NCBI GenBank assembly: GCA_910584935.1
Contig: CAJUDU010000012.1
Location: 1 to 48,421 of the forward strand
From: an uncultured Butyricicoccus sp.
GTDB taxonomy: Bacteria; Bacillota; Clostridia; Oscillospirales; Butyricicoccaceae
Direction of reading: 5' to 3'
DNA length: 48,421 bases
Positions 41,553 through 48,421 of the stretch are shown here, one piece after another. The notes below the pieces were generated by a model. The model worked only from the letters and a program-made list of their open reading frames with translations, was not told the origin of the DNA and did no database searches. Within the stretch, counting starts at the first letter, position 1. Each line of letters starts with the position of its first letter. The translations under genes were made by a program, and so were the position numbers.

Positions 41553-41797
41553 AATCCCCTCCTGTCGCACATATCATCATACTCATAAATGCGGGATGGG
41601 CAAAAATTTTTTTCCTGCATCCGCCTGCGCGCATTAAATAGGTCACCCGCCCGGATACGTACCCCCCATGCACAGGAATTATCGATTTTATCCCGCGGTG
41701 GTTTGCGCAGCGTGCCGCCCACCCCCGCACCCTCAAGCAGCCGGACGCATTTTAATGCTTCGGTCTGCGAATGGCATACAATCATTGCTCTTCTCAT
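41549..41797 (-). CDS. DUF3343 putative Se/S carrier protein
   Basis: An 82-residue protein of the DUF3343 family, thought to carry sulfur or selenium next to cysteine desulfurases. It has a beta-start (MRRAMIVCHSQTEALKCVRL), a GVGGTLRKPPRD loop, a central cysteine (DNSCAWGVRI) that fits the carrier position, and a charged end. AAGGAGGAG is nine bases before the ATG. The four-base overlap with the desulfurase supports a functional pair. Confidence 0.85.
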   Translation of the reverse strand: MRRAMIVCHSQTEALKCVRLLEGAGVGGTLRKPPRDKIDNSCAWGVRIRAGDLFNARRRMQEKNFCPSRIYEYDDMCDRRGL

Positions 41798-41827
41798 GCA
41801 AGTGCTCCTCCTTATTGTGGTTCTCTT

Positions 41828-41863
41828 TTATGCTATGCACGCCATGGCGCAATTGCGAAAACC
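41828..41863. repeat. Stacked inverted repeats, related to the stretch at 9677-9700
   Basis: Within the divergent gap between DUF3343 and the DUF815 gene, CGCCATGGCG (41840-41849) and CGCAATTGCG (41847-41856) are two overlapping 10-bp palindromes, preceded by TTATGCTATGC. The same TTATGCTATGC and CCATGGCG followed by (G)AAACC occur at 9677-9700 before the sigma-D operon. Such stacked palindromes suit a dimeric regulator. Confidence 0.4.
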
Positions 41864-41893
41864 TGATGGGATGTAACGGCTGAAAATAAATAT

Positions 41894-41922
41894 TTGACGA
41901 ATCCCCCCAAACTGACTATAAT
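41894..41922 (+). promoter_or_regulatory. Near-consensus sigma-A promoter of the DUF815 gene
   Basis: TTGACG (41894-41899), 17 bases, TATAAT (41917-41922). This is the strongest promoter in the window. The start would be near 41929, with a leader of about 34 nt that contains the AAAGGAGGAGG ribosome site. Confidence 0.9.
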
Positions 41923-41962
41923 AATCATGAAAAAAAGAATCCCATAAAGGAGGAGGATAATT

Positions 41963-43165
41963 ATGGATTTCCATACCATACAAGTGCGTACTTCTTTTCT
42001 GTCCGTACTGCGCAGCCTGGCAGGAAAACCGATTATCACTGCATATAAAAAAGTTTTACAATCGCTTTCACAAGATGTTTTCACTTTTGGTGAAGCATAT
42101 GGGGCACTTTGTGAACGGATTTATCAATTTGGGGATGCTGGTACACGTATCCTGCACCTTGTCCAATGTGACAGCAATGTGCTGACCGCTACACTGGAAC
42201 ATCCCTCCCAGCAAGTGCTGGACGCAACAACCAGCGATTTACAAACTTTATCCGCGATGCTGTCGCTTAGCGGCGAAGATTTTTTAAACCAGGCACAAAC
42301 CGCTTTTCCAAACGATAAAGCTGCCCTTGCGGGGCTTCCTGTTTTCCCCGCAGGCAAGCCGCTGCCATTTCAAACTGGCACAGAACTTGCCGCTTATTAT
42401 CGTGAAAATGGCTATGGGTATTTTGCAAAGGCATCTTTCTTTACAATCAGCAAAAATAGAGAAATTCTTGCCATCGAGCAGCCAGACCCCATCCGCTTGC
42501 ATGATCTGAAAGGCTATGCTCGTCAAAAAGAACAGGTTATCACCAATACACTCGCTTTCCTGGAAAAACGCCCAGCGAATAATATCCTGCTTTATGGCGA
42601 CAAAGGCACTGGTAAATCTTCCACAGTCAAAGCTGTTGTCAATGAATATGCCAGCCGCGGACTTAAAATTGTGGAATTATCACCCAACCAGGTGAATGCC
42701 TTTCCGATGCTTTGCGCAGAAGCTGCCCGTAGTCCTTATCGCATTATTATTTTTATGGATGACCTTTCATTTGACGTCGAAGATGAAAACTTTGCCGCAT
42801 TAAAGGCATTTATTGAAGGTGGATTGTCCGGTATGCCGGATAACCTTATCCTATATGCCACTTCCAACCGCCGCCATCTGGTGCGTGAAAGTTTTTCTGC
42901 CCGCCAAGGTGATGATATCCATATCCGTGATACGTTGGAAACCATTACATCCTTATCTGACCGTTTTGGGCTGGAAATCACGTTCTCTGTACCAGATAAA
43001 GATGAATACTTGTCTATTGTCCATCAGCTTGCCGATGAATATGGCTTAAAAATGCCTGCGGAAGAACTTTCCCTGCTGGCGGAACGCTTTGCTCTCCGCC
43101 GCAATGGACGTTCTCCACGCACAGCACGCCAATTTATCAGCCATCAGCTTACCCTGCAATCCTAA
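41963..43165 (+). CDS. DUF815 family AAA-type ATPase
   Basis: A 400-residue protein with an unassigned N-terminal half (about 1-185) and a C-terminal AAA ATPase: Walker A YGDKGTGKSSTVKAV, Walker B IIIFMDDLSFDVEDE, sensor-1 LILYATSNRRHLV and an arginine-rich C-terminal region (RNGRSPRTARQF). The DUF815 family has no firmly established role; relatives are grouped with nucleic-acid or chaperone-like AAA proteins. It is probably transcribed alone: strong promoter, AAAGGAGGAGG ribosome site and a terminator right after it. Confidence 0.92.
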   Translation: MDFHTIQVRTSFLSVLRSLAGKPIITAYKKVLQSLSQDVFTFGEAYGALCERIYQFGDAGTRILHLVQCDSNVLTATLEHPSQQVLDATTSDLQTLSAMLSLSGEDFLNQAQTAFPNDKAALAGLPVFPAGKPLPFQTGTELAAYYRENGYGYFAKASFFTISKNREILAIEQPDPIRLHDLKGYARQKEQVITNTLAFLEKRPANNILLYGDKGTGKSSTVKAVVNEYASRGLKIVELSPNQVNAFPMLCAEAARSPYRIIIFMDDLSFDVEDENFAALKAFIEGGLSGMPDNLILYATSNRRHLVRESFSARQGDDIHIRDTLETITSLSDRFGLEITFSVPDKDEYLSIVHQLADEYGLKMPAEELSLLAERFALRRNGRSPRTARQFISHQLTLQS

Positions 43166-43182
43166 AAAAACATCAAAAAAAA

Positions 43183-43219
43183 CCCATGCCGCAGTTTGTT
43201 TGCAGCGTGGGATTTTTTT
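43183..43219. terminator. Terminator after the DUF815 gene, with T-runs on both strands
   Basis: CCCATGC (43183-43189) pairs with GCGTGGG (43205-43211), one G-U pair included. On the plus strand it is followed by ATTTTTTTATTT; on the minus strand by TTTTTTTTGATG. It can thus stop the DUF815 transcript and also leftward transcripts that come through the lipoprotein gene from mscS. Confidence 0.82.
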
Positions 43220-43303
43220 ATTTGCCCAGCAAAATATCGTCCATCTTTGGGAACAATCTTTGTAGTTTCCCCGTCTATAAAAATAGATAGGAGGTACCAT
43301 ATT

Positions 43304-43789
43304 ATGATGAAAAAATTTTTTCTGCTTTATTGCATCCCCGCTTTTTTATTGCTCTCCGCCTGCGGGGAACCTGCCCAAAGCAAAGAAAATATTGCAAAAA
43401 TCCCACCAGCAGACACATCAGCTGTTACAAGTGCGCCGCAGCACAGCCATACACAGCCTACAGAGGATAATACCATTGCGCATGAAGCAACAGGGTATTG
43501 CGGCAATACCGTGACAACTGTCACCCGCAAAACACCGGAAGAACCGCTGGAACTTACTTTTTGGGGGAGTGATTCGGTCGCCTTGACCGATTTGCTGCGC
43601 TATTTGGATTACCATGAAGATATCTGCCGCTGCCTGCCGGAATACAATGTTGACACGGAATTTGGTATGGGTTATGGCATCAACTTAACCGAAAGCTATG
43701 CCCGATATGATGGAAAACAAGTTTCGCTGACTGCGGAACAGGTGCAGACCATCCAAAATATTTTAAACCGGCAATCCACAGGAGAATAA
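43304..43789 (+). CDS. Small lipoprotein of unknown function
   Basis: An exported lipid-anchored protein of 161 residues. The start at 43304 has AGGAGG nine bases upstream. The signal peptide (MMKKFFLLYCIPAFLLLSAC) ends in a lipobox LLSAC with cysteine at residue 20. A Ser/Thr/Pro-rich stretch follows, then a compact domain (about 75-158) with three more cysteines (YCGN, DICRCLPEY) and patterns such as EFGMGYGINLTESYARYDG and LTAEQVQTIQNIL. No family was recognised. The stop codon lies only three bases from that of convergent mscS. No strong promoter was seen in the 90 bases before it. Confidence 0.82.
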   Translation: MMKKFFLLYCIPAFLLLSACGEPAQSKENIAKIPPADTSAVTSAPQHSHTQPTEDNTIAHEATGYCGNTVTTVTRKTPEEPLELTFWGSDSVALTDLLRYLDYHEDICRCLPEYNVDTEFGMGYGINLTESYARYDGKQVSLTAEQVQTIQNILNRQSTGE

Positions 43790-43792
43790 GCC

Positions 43793-44764
43793 TCATTTGG
43801 GGACAACAACAAGATGTGGATACGCAATGTCAACGCCTTCCGCTTCACAGCGTTCTTTGATGGATTTCAGCAAATCACTGCGCATGGCAAATGACGTACT
43901 ATTGTCACGCGCCCAAAGCTGCGCACGGATGACCACAGCGGAATCTGCCAATTCCTGCACACGAATAACCACGGGCGGGGCACCATCTTTTTGTTCCTGC
44001 GCAGTGCGGTAATCAAAATAATCCGGATGGCTGGTAATTTCCTCCCGTATAATCTGCATGGCGTGTTCAATATCTGATTCATAAGTAATGCCAACATCCA
44101 GCATTAAGCACACTTTATTTTCAGTATGGTTCGCGTTTTCAATAATTGCGCTGTTCATGGTGTCATTTGGGATGATAATGCGTTTATTTTCAATGGTGCG
44201 GATAATGGTATGCCGTAAAGTGATTTCCTCCACTGTGCCAGATACGCCGCTGGATACCACATTGACAACATCCCCAATGCCAAACGGCTTAAAAACCAGG
44301 ATAATCACCCCACTGATGATTGCACCCATGGCTTCCTGTGAAGCAAGCCCAATGACCACAGCAAGCACGCCGCCTGCGGCAAAAAGTTTATTCATGCCAA
44401 CCGCCAACGGCGGGATATTGCTGACAATTACAGCAAATCCCGTGAAATAAATTGCGCCAAGCGCCAAATACCGCAAATACGCAAATGCTGTTGCTGCAGG
44501 GTTGCCAATTGCCAGCATTTTTTGCAGTGTGCGCCTGAAAAACCGGTTTGTCAGCCTAACAGCAATCGCGCATATCAGCACTGTAATCGCAATGCTCATC
44601 ACGGTCACCGCAATGCCGCCCAGCTTTGTCTGTGAAAATTCATCAATGCGTTCCATCACGGATTGCGGAACGACTTCATCTACAACAGTTTCAACCACAT
44701 CACCAACTGTACTGACAGCATTTTCATCCATGGCTGAACTTGCTGCATCCTGACCCATATCCAC
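43793..44764 (-). CDS. Small-conductance mechanosensitive channel (MscS family)
   Basis: A membrane tension-gated channel. An acidic N terminus (about 1-45) is followed by three membrane helices (about 50-75, 92-112, 122-150). The pore helix and beta domain are clear: GGVLAVVIGLASQEAMGAII, ILVFKPFGIGDVV and GTVEEITLRHTIIRT, then NDTMNSAIIENA. A C-terminal alpha-beta domain completes 323 residues. AAAGGAG precedes the ATG. It is convergent with the lipoprotein gene with a three-base gap, so the two transcripts must overlap. Confidence 0.94.
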   Translation of the reverse strand: MDMGQDAASSAMDENAVSTVGDVVETVVDEVVPQSVMERIDEFSQTKLGGIAVTVMSIAITVLICAIAVRLTNRFFRRTLQKMLAIGNPAATAFAYLRYLALGAIYFTGFAVIVSNIPPLAVGMNKLFAAGGVLAVVIGLASQEAMGAIISGVIILVFKPFGIGDVVNVVSSGVSGTVEEITLRHTIIRTIENKRIIIPNDTMNSAIIENANHTENKVCLMLDVGITYESDIEHAMQIIREEITSHPDYFDYRTAQEQKDGAPPVVIRVQELADSAVVIRAQLWARDNSTSFAMRSDLLKSIKERCEAEGVDIAYPHLVVVPK

Positions 44765-44783
44765 ACTCCTTTCCCCTGCACGA

Positions 44784-44818
44784 AGGAGGGCAGTTTTTAT
44801 GCTGCCCTCCTGTTTTTT
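44784..44818 (+). terminator. Plus-oriented terminator upstream of mscS
   Basis: A perfect 10-bp stem (AGGAGGGCAG, 44784-44793, with CTGCCCTCCT, 44802-44811) with an eight-base loop is followed on the plus strand by TGTTTTTTAC. No T-run follows on the minus strand. No rightward gene ends here, so its orientation suits plus transcripts that pass antisense through mscS from the lipoprotein gene; it may also fold in the mscS leader, just before its ribosome site. Confidence 0.7.
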
Positions 44819-44857
44819 ACAGCTTATTATTTTATGCGCAAGCTCTGTAGGATATGC

Positions 44858-46297
44858 TTAGTAAGCAACACCCCAAACAATCATTTTTTTTGCAGGCTTG
44901 CCACAGATGGGGCAAACTTCCCCCAAGTTTTCCTGCTCCAGCGGCATACACCGTGAGGACATCCCTGCTTCTTCCTTCACCTTTTCTTCACAGGCAAGTT
45001 CCCCACACCACATGGATTTGACAAAACCAGTATGGTTTTTCGCGGTTTCCTTCATTTCATCGAAAGTTTTCACCGTATACGTATGTTCTTCACGGTTTTT
45101 CAGCGCTTTTTGATACAGCGCGTCTTGGATTTCATCCAGCAGCTTTGGTACTGCCACGGCGAGATCTTCAAATTTTACCACAGTTTTTTCGCGGTTGTCA
45201 CGGCGGACAAGGACACATTGCCCGTTTTCAATATCACGCGGACCAACTTCCAAACGCAGCGGGAAACCTTTCATTTCATATTCTGCAAACTTCCAGCCAG
45301 GACTGTTTTCAGAAAGGTCAATTTTTGCGCGTACACCAGCAGCCTTGATGGTTTGCAGCAATTCCTGTGCTTTTTCGGTGACACCCGGCTTATGGGACGC
45401 AATTGGGATCACAACCAGCTGGAATGGTGCAATTTTAGGCGGCAGAACCAGCCCTTCATTATCACCATGGGTCATAATAATCGCGCCAATCAAACGGGTA
45501 GATGCGCCCCAGGAAGTCTGGTGCATATACTGGAGTGTGTTATTCTTATCGGTGTACTGCATATCAAACGCCCGCGCAAAGCCATCGCCAAAATAATGGG
45601 AGGTACCTGACTGCAATGCCTTGCCATCGTGCATCATGGCTTCAATAGTATAAGTTTCCACAGCGCCCGCAAAACGTTCCTTATCGGTTTTCTGCCCTTT
45701 GACCACAGGCACTGCCAGATATTCTTCGCACAATTTTGCATAAATGTTCAGCATCTGCATGGTTTCCTGCCGTGCTTCGGCTTCTGTGGCGTGTACAGTA
45801 TGCCCTTCCTGCCACCAGAATTCACGGCTGCGCAGGAATGGGCGGGTTGTCTTTTCCCAGCGCACAACACTGCACCATTGGTTATACAGCTTGGGCAAAT
45901 CACGCCAGGAACGAACAGTTTTTGCATAATGTTCACAGAAAAGGGTTTCTGATGTTGGGCGGACACAAAGACGTTCTTCCAGCTTTTCCGAACCGCCATG
46001 GGTCACCCATGCCACTTCCGGGGCAAACCCTTCTACATGATCTTTTTCACGCTGGAGCAGGGATTCCGGGATAAAAAGCGGCATTGCTACATTTTCATGC
46101 CCGGTTTCTTTAAACATATCATCCAATGCTTTTTGGATATTTTCCCATAACGCCTGGGCATATGGGCGCATAATGACGCAGCCTTTGACCGAAGAATAAT
46201 CAATCATTTCTGCCTTTTTTACAATGTCAGTATACCACTGGGCAAAATCAACATCCATTGATGTGATTTCACTGACCAGCTTTTTCTTATCTGCCAT
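44858..46297 (-). CDS. proS: Prolyl-tRNA synthetase, archaeal/eukaryote-like type
   Basis: Charges tRNA-Pro. This is the short type without the editing insert. Marks: class-II motif 2 region (WCSVVRWEKTTRPFLRSREF), WQEGHTVHATEAEA, anticodon-binding domain with VVIPIASHKPGV and the C-terminal zinc-like region with CGELACEEKV and CPICGKPAKK, ending in tyrosine (VWGVAY). I chose ATG 46295-46297 with AAAGGTG upstream; in-frame starts up to 46306 are possible. Length is 479 residues. No T-box leader was found. It is divergent from the small gene at 46344. Confidence 0.95.
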   Translation of the reverse strand: MADKKKLVSEITSMDVDFAQWYTDIVKKAEMIDYSSVKGCVIMRPYAQALWENIQKALDDMFKETGHENVAMPLFIPESLLQREKDHVEGFAPEVAWVTHGGSEKLEERLCVRPTSETLFCEHYAKTVRSWRDLPKLYNQWCSVVRWEKTTRPFLRSREFWWQEGHTVHATEAEARQETMQMLNIYAKLCEEYLAVPVVKGQKTDKERFAGAVETYTIEAMMHDGKALQSGTSHYFGDGFARAFDMQYTDKNNTLQYMHQTSWGASTRLIGAIIMTHGDNEGLVLPPKIAPFQLVVIPIASHKPGVTEKAQELLQTIKAAGVRAKIDLSENSPGWKFAEYEMKGFPLRLEVGPRDIENGQCVLVRRDNREKTVVKFEDLAVAVPKLLDEIQDALYQKALKNREEHTYTVKTFDEMKETAKNHTGFVKSMWCGELACEEKVKEEAGMSSRCMPLEQENLGEVCPICGKPAKKMIVWGVAY

Positions 46298-46319
46298 TTC
46301 CATCACCTTTTATTAGAAT
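46291..46319 (+). promoter_or_regulatory. Weak promoter candidate for the small gene at 46344
   Basis: CTGCCA (46291-46296), 17 bases, TAGAAT (46314-46319) on the plus strand. The -35 match is four of six and the -10 five of six. It overlaps the first codons of divergent proS, as only 46 bases separate the two starts. Confidence 0.33.
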
Positions 46320-46343
46320 TTATTGTAAAGGAGTTTTTGTTTT

Positions 46344-46658
46344 ATGAACCTGTATGGATCATTTTTTGTCAAGCCGAATGCGCATGAACGCATTGAAACA
46401 GTGATTCATCTGCAAGCAGACCGCCGCCCTGCTCTGCTTGGCACTGTACTTGGCGGCAATGGGCAGCCGGTTGAGGATGCACTTGTCACAGTTTACCGCT
46501 CCGGCGGCGCCCAGCAGCCAGATTTACCTGTTGGGGCGCTTTATACTGATGCACTTGGACGGTTCGCCTTTGGCCCCTTGGAAGCAGATGAGTTATATCA
46601 GGTGCAGGTGTTCCGGCGTGAGGATATCTCCCGCACACTGGAACAGCCGCTCCCCTGA
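46344..46658 (+). CDS. Small carboxypeptidase-regulatory-like beta-sandwich protein
   Basis: A 104-residue protein with AAAGGAG before its ATG. The central part (about 30-95) fits a carboxypeptidase regulatory-like (transthyretin-type) fold: LLGTVLGGNGQPVEDALVTV, then a variable loop, DALGRFAFGPLEADELYQVQ. No signal peptide or membrane helix is present, so it is probably cytoplasmic, or exported by an unknown way. The role is unknown. It lies between two tRNA synthetase genes and converges on thrS with 12 bases between stops. Confidence 0.78.
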   Translation: MNLYGSFFVKPNAHERIETVIHLQADRRPALLGTVLGGNGQPVEDALVTVYRSGGAQQPDLPVGALYTDALGRFAFGPLEADELYQVQVFRREDISRTLEQPLP

Positions 46659-46670
46659 CCACGCCATATT

Positions 46671-48421
46671 TTAGCGCAGTTTATTTTTTACTTCATAAGC
46701 GAGTTTTTCAATAAATTCATCCAGCGGCATAACCGTTGTTTTGCCATCGCGGCGGTCACGTACTGCCACAGCGCCAGATTCCTGTTCCTTATCGCCGAGC
46801 ACAAGCATATATGGAATGCGTTCAAGCTGGGCTTCACGGATTTTGTAGCCAATTTTTTCATTGCGCGCATCCATTTCTACGCGGAACCCATTTTCTTCAA
46901 GGCGTGCCTTGACCATGTCGGCATAATCGCGGTTGCGGTCAGTCATGGTCATGGTTTTGACTTGTACAGGGGCAAGCCAAGTCGGGAACGCACCTGCAAA
47001 ATGTTCGGTCAAAATGCCGATAAAGCGTTCAATTGAACCGAATACAACACGATGAATCATAACCGGACGATGTTTTTGGTCATCTGCGCCGGTATATTCG
47101 AGTTCAAAGCGTTCCGGCATTTGGAAATCGAGCTGGATGGTGCCGCATTGCCAGGTGCGTCCCAGGCAATCTTCCAGATGGAAGTCAATCTTTGGCCCAT
47201 AAAATGCGCCGTCACCTTCATTGATTTCAAACGGCTTGCCCATTTCATTAAGCGCTGCTTTCAGCGCGTTGGTTGCCATTTCCCAGTCCTCAATTTCACC
47301 CATATGGTCTTCCGGCATGGTGGAAAGTTCAATATGATATGGGAACCCAAACAGGCTGTAAACCTCGTCAATGAGTTTGACAACACCTACAATTTCATCT
47401 TTAATCTGCTCACGTGTCATAAAAATATGGGCATCATCCTGGTTAAAGCAGCGCACACGCATCAGCCCATGTAAAGCACCAGACATTTCATGGCGGTGTA
47501 CTAACCCAATTTCACCGCAGCGCAGCGGCAAGTCGCGATAAGAATGCGGCTGGTTTTTATACACCAGCATACCACCAGGACAGTTCATCGGCTTGATTGC
47601 AAAATCTTCCTCATCGATGACGGTGGTATACATATTATTTTTATAATGCCCCCAGTGACCGGAACGCTCCCACAGGGCACGGTTCAACATAATCGGGGTG
47701 GAGATTTCCTGATAACCCGCTTTGCGATGAATTTCACGCCAATAATCAATCAAGGTATTTTTCAGCACCATGCCCTTTGGCAGGAAGAATGGGAATCCTG
47801 GACCTTCATCCATCAGCACAAACAAGCCCAGTTCTTTACCAAGTTTGCGATGGTCACGCTTTTTGGCTTCTTCAATGCGGGTCAAATAGGCGTCCAGCTC
47901 ATCCTTTTTGGGAAAAGCAGTGCCATAAATGCGCTGGAGCATTTTTCGGTTAGAATCGCCACGCCAGTAGGCGCCTGTCGCACTGGTCAGCTTAATCGCG
48001 TTGCCTTTGACGCGCCCCGTGGTATCCAAATGCGGTCCCGCACATAAATCCGTAAAATCGCCCTGTTTATAGAATGAAATGGTTGCATCCTCGGGCAAAT
48101 CGTTAATCAGTTCAACCTTATATGGTTCCTGTCGTTCTTCCATAAATTTCACAGCCTCTTCACGCGGCAATTCAAACCGTTCCAAAGGCAGTTTTTCTTT
48201 ACAGATTTTTTTCATTTCAGCTTCAAGCGCATCCAAATGTTCCTGTGTAAAGGAAAATGGTGCATCAAAGTCATAATAAAAGCCATTTTCAATGGATGGG
48301 CCAATGGCAAGTTTGACTTCCGGATACAGGCGTTTCACCGCCTGCGCCAAAATATGAGATACCGTATGGCGGTAGGTATCGCGGTATTCCGGGTTTTCAA
48401 ATGTATATTTGTTTTCTTCTG
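46671..48421 (-). CDS. thrS: Threonyl-tRNA synthetase (5' end off the window)
   Basis: Charges tRNA-Thr and edits Ser-tRNA-Thr. The frame is open to the right edge, so the N-terminal TGS domain lies outside. Visible: editing domain with H-x3-H (YRHTVSHILAQAVKRL) and CAGPHLDTTGRV; class-II motif 1/2 region with FAIKPMNCPGGMLVYKNQ, RHEMSGALHGLMRVR and FNQDDAHIF; motif 3 region HRVVFGSIERFIGILTEHF; and the C-terminal anticodon-binding domain. About 583 codons are visible of the usual ~640. No sign of damage is seen. Confidence 0.97.
   Translation of the reverse strand, partial: EENKYTFENPEYRDTYRHTVSHILAQAVKRLYPEVKLAIGPSIENGFYYDFDAPFSFTQEHLDALEAEMKKICKEKLPLERFELPREEAVKFMEERQEPYKVELINDLPEDATISFYKQGDFTDLCAGPHLDTTGRVKGNAIKLTSATGAYWRGDSNRKMLQRIYGTAFPKKDELDAYLTRIEEAKKRDHRKLGKELGLFVLMDEGPGFPFFLPKGMVLKNTLIDYWREIHRKAGYQEISTPIMLNRALWERSGHWGHYKNNMYTTVIDEEDFAIKPMNCPGGMLVYKNQPHSYRDLPLRCGEIGLVHRHEMSGALHGLMRVRCFNQDDAHIFMTREQIKDEIVGVVKLIDEVYSLFGFPYHIELSTMPEDHMGEIEDWEMATNALKAALNEMGKPFEINEGDGAFYGPKIDFHLEDCLGRTWQCGTIQLDFQMPERFELEYTGADDQKHRPVMIHRVVFGSIERFIGILTEHFAGAFPTWLAPVQVKTMTMTDRNRDYADMVKARLEENGFRVEMDARNEKIGYKIREAQLERIPYMLVLGDKEQESGAVAVRDRRDGKTTVMPLDEFIEKLAYEVKNKLR

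Noticed and set aside
46307..46670. Possible T-box leader for proS
   Set aside because: No AGGGTGGNACCGCG-like antiterminator motif exists on the minus strand here, and the space is occupied by a plus-strand gene.
1..48421. CRISPR arrays, insertion sequences, phage or integrase genes, rRNA and tRNA genes
   Set aside because: Reading both strands showed no regular spaced repeats, no transposase or integrase motifs and no structural RNA signatures.

Overview
This window looks like a chromosomal segment of a flagellated Gram-positive anaerobe of the class Clostridia, most likely near the Oscillospirales/Ruminococcaceae. The main evidence is a Bacillus-type housekeeping operon (yicC-remA-gmk-rpoZ-coaBC-priA-def-fmt-rsmB-rlmN-stp-prkC-rsgA-thiN), a PASTA-domain kinase, CdaA/CdaR c-di-AMP genes, an archaeal-type prolyl-tRNA synthetase, DUF3343 and DUF5685 proteins, and AGGAGG ribosome sites. 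Base composition is balanced to mildly GC-rich. There are no tRNA or rRNA genes, CRISPR arrays, insertion sequences or phage genes, so this is core chromosome with a few accessory patches. Most genes lie on the minus strand.

Region 1 (1-4160) is a flagellar operon read leftwards: flgB-flgC-fliE-motB-fliM-fliY, the last running off the left edge. A good sigma-A promoter precedes flgB. The genes usually found between fliE and the motor/switch genes (fliF, fliG, fliH, fliI, fliJ, fliK, flgD, flgE, motA, fliL) are absent here. Region 2 (4160-9745) is a second motility unit under a strong sigma-D (FliA-type) promoter at 9718-9744. It holds a small coiled-coil protein, an FtsA/PilM-type actin-fold ATPase with C-terminal beta-grasp-like repeats, a degenerate EAL-HDOD protein and a chemoreceptor with a predicted zinc-binding sensor domain. 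Region 3 (9745-15230) reads rightwards. It has a structured leader with two tiny ORFs carrying good ribosome sites, then a 1665-residue SLH-domain surface protein and a strong bidirectional terminator.

Region 4 (15240-19010, leftwards) holds an FlxA-like coiled-coil protein, an AgrC-type/LytTR two-component system with its own promoter, and a class I aminotransferase. Region 5 (19060-33910) is the long housekeeping operon, whose genes overlap or nearly touch. It joins initiator-tRNA formylation and deformylation, rRNA methylation, ribosome assembly, CoA and thiamine cofactor synthesis, replication restart and Ser/Thr phospho-signalling. The usual rpe between rsgA and thiN is missing, and a YugP-type zinc peptidase sits between fmt and rsmB. 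Region 6 (33930-35990) is a Clostridia-specific trio: DUF5685, a J-domain protein with a very Cys-rich tail, and a small membrane protein.

Region 7 (36148-40404) is the c-di-AMP operon (cdaA, cdaR, a COG2509 flavoprotein) followed by an RseC-like protein. Region 8 (40420-43220) is a divergent pair of units: DUF3343 with a cysteine desulfurase leftwards, and a DUF815 AAA ATPase rightwards from a near-consensus promoter. Region 9 (43300-48421) has a small lipoprotein that converges on an MscS channel with only three bases between stop codons, then prolyl-tRNA synthetase, a divergent small carboxypeptidase-regulatory-like protein, and threonyl-tRNA synthetase running off the right edge.

The most unusual points are the sigma-D unit containing an FtsA-like ATPase, the collapsed flagellar operon, the tandem leader ORFs before the SLH protein, and the apparent mutual 3'-antisense layout of the lipoprotein and mscS genes. 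All family names come from motif recognition by eye. No database search was run.
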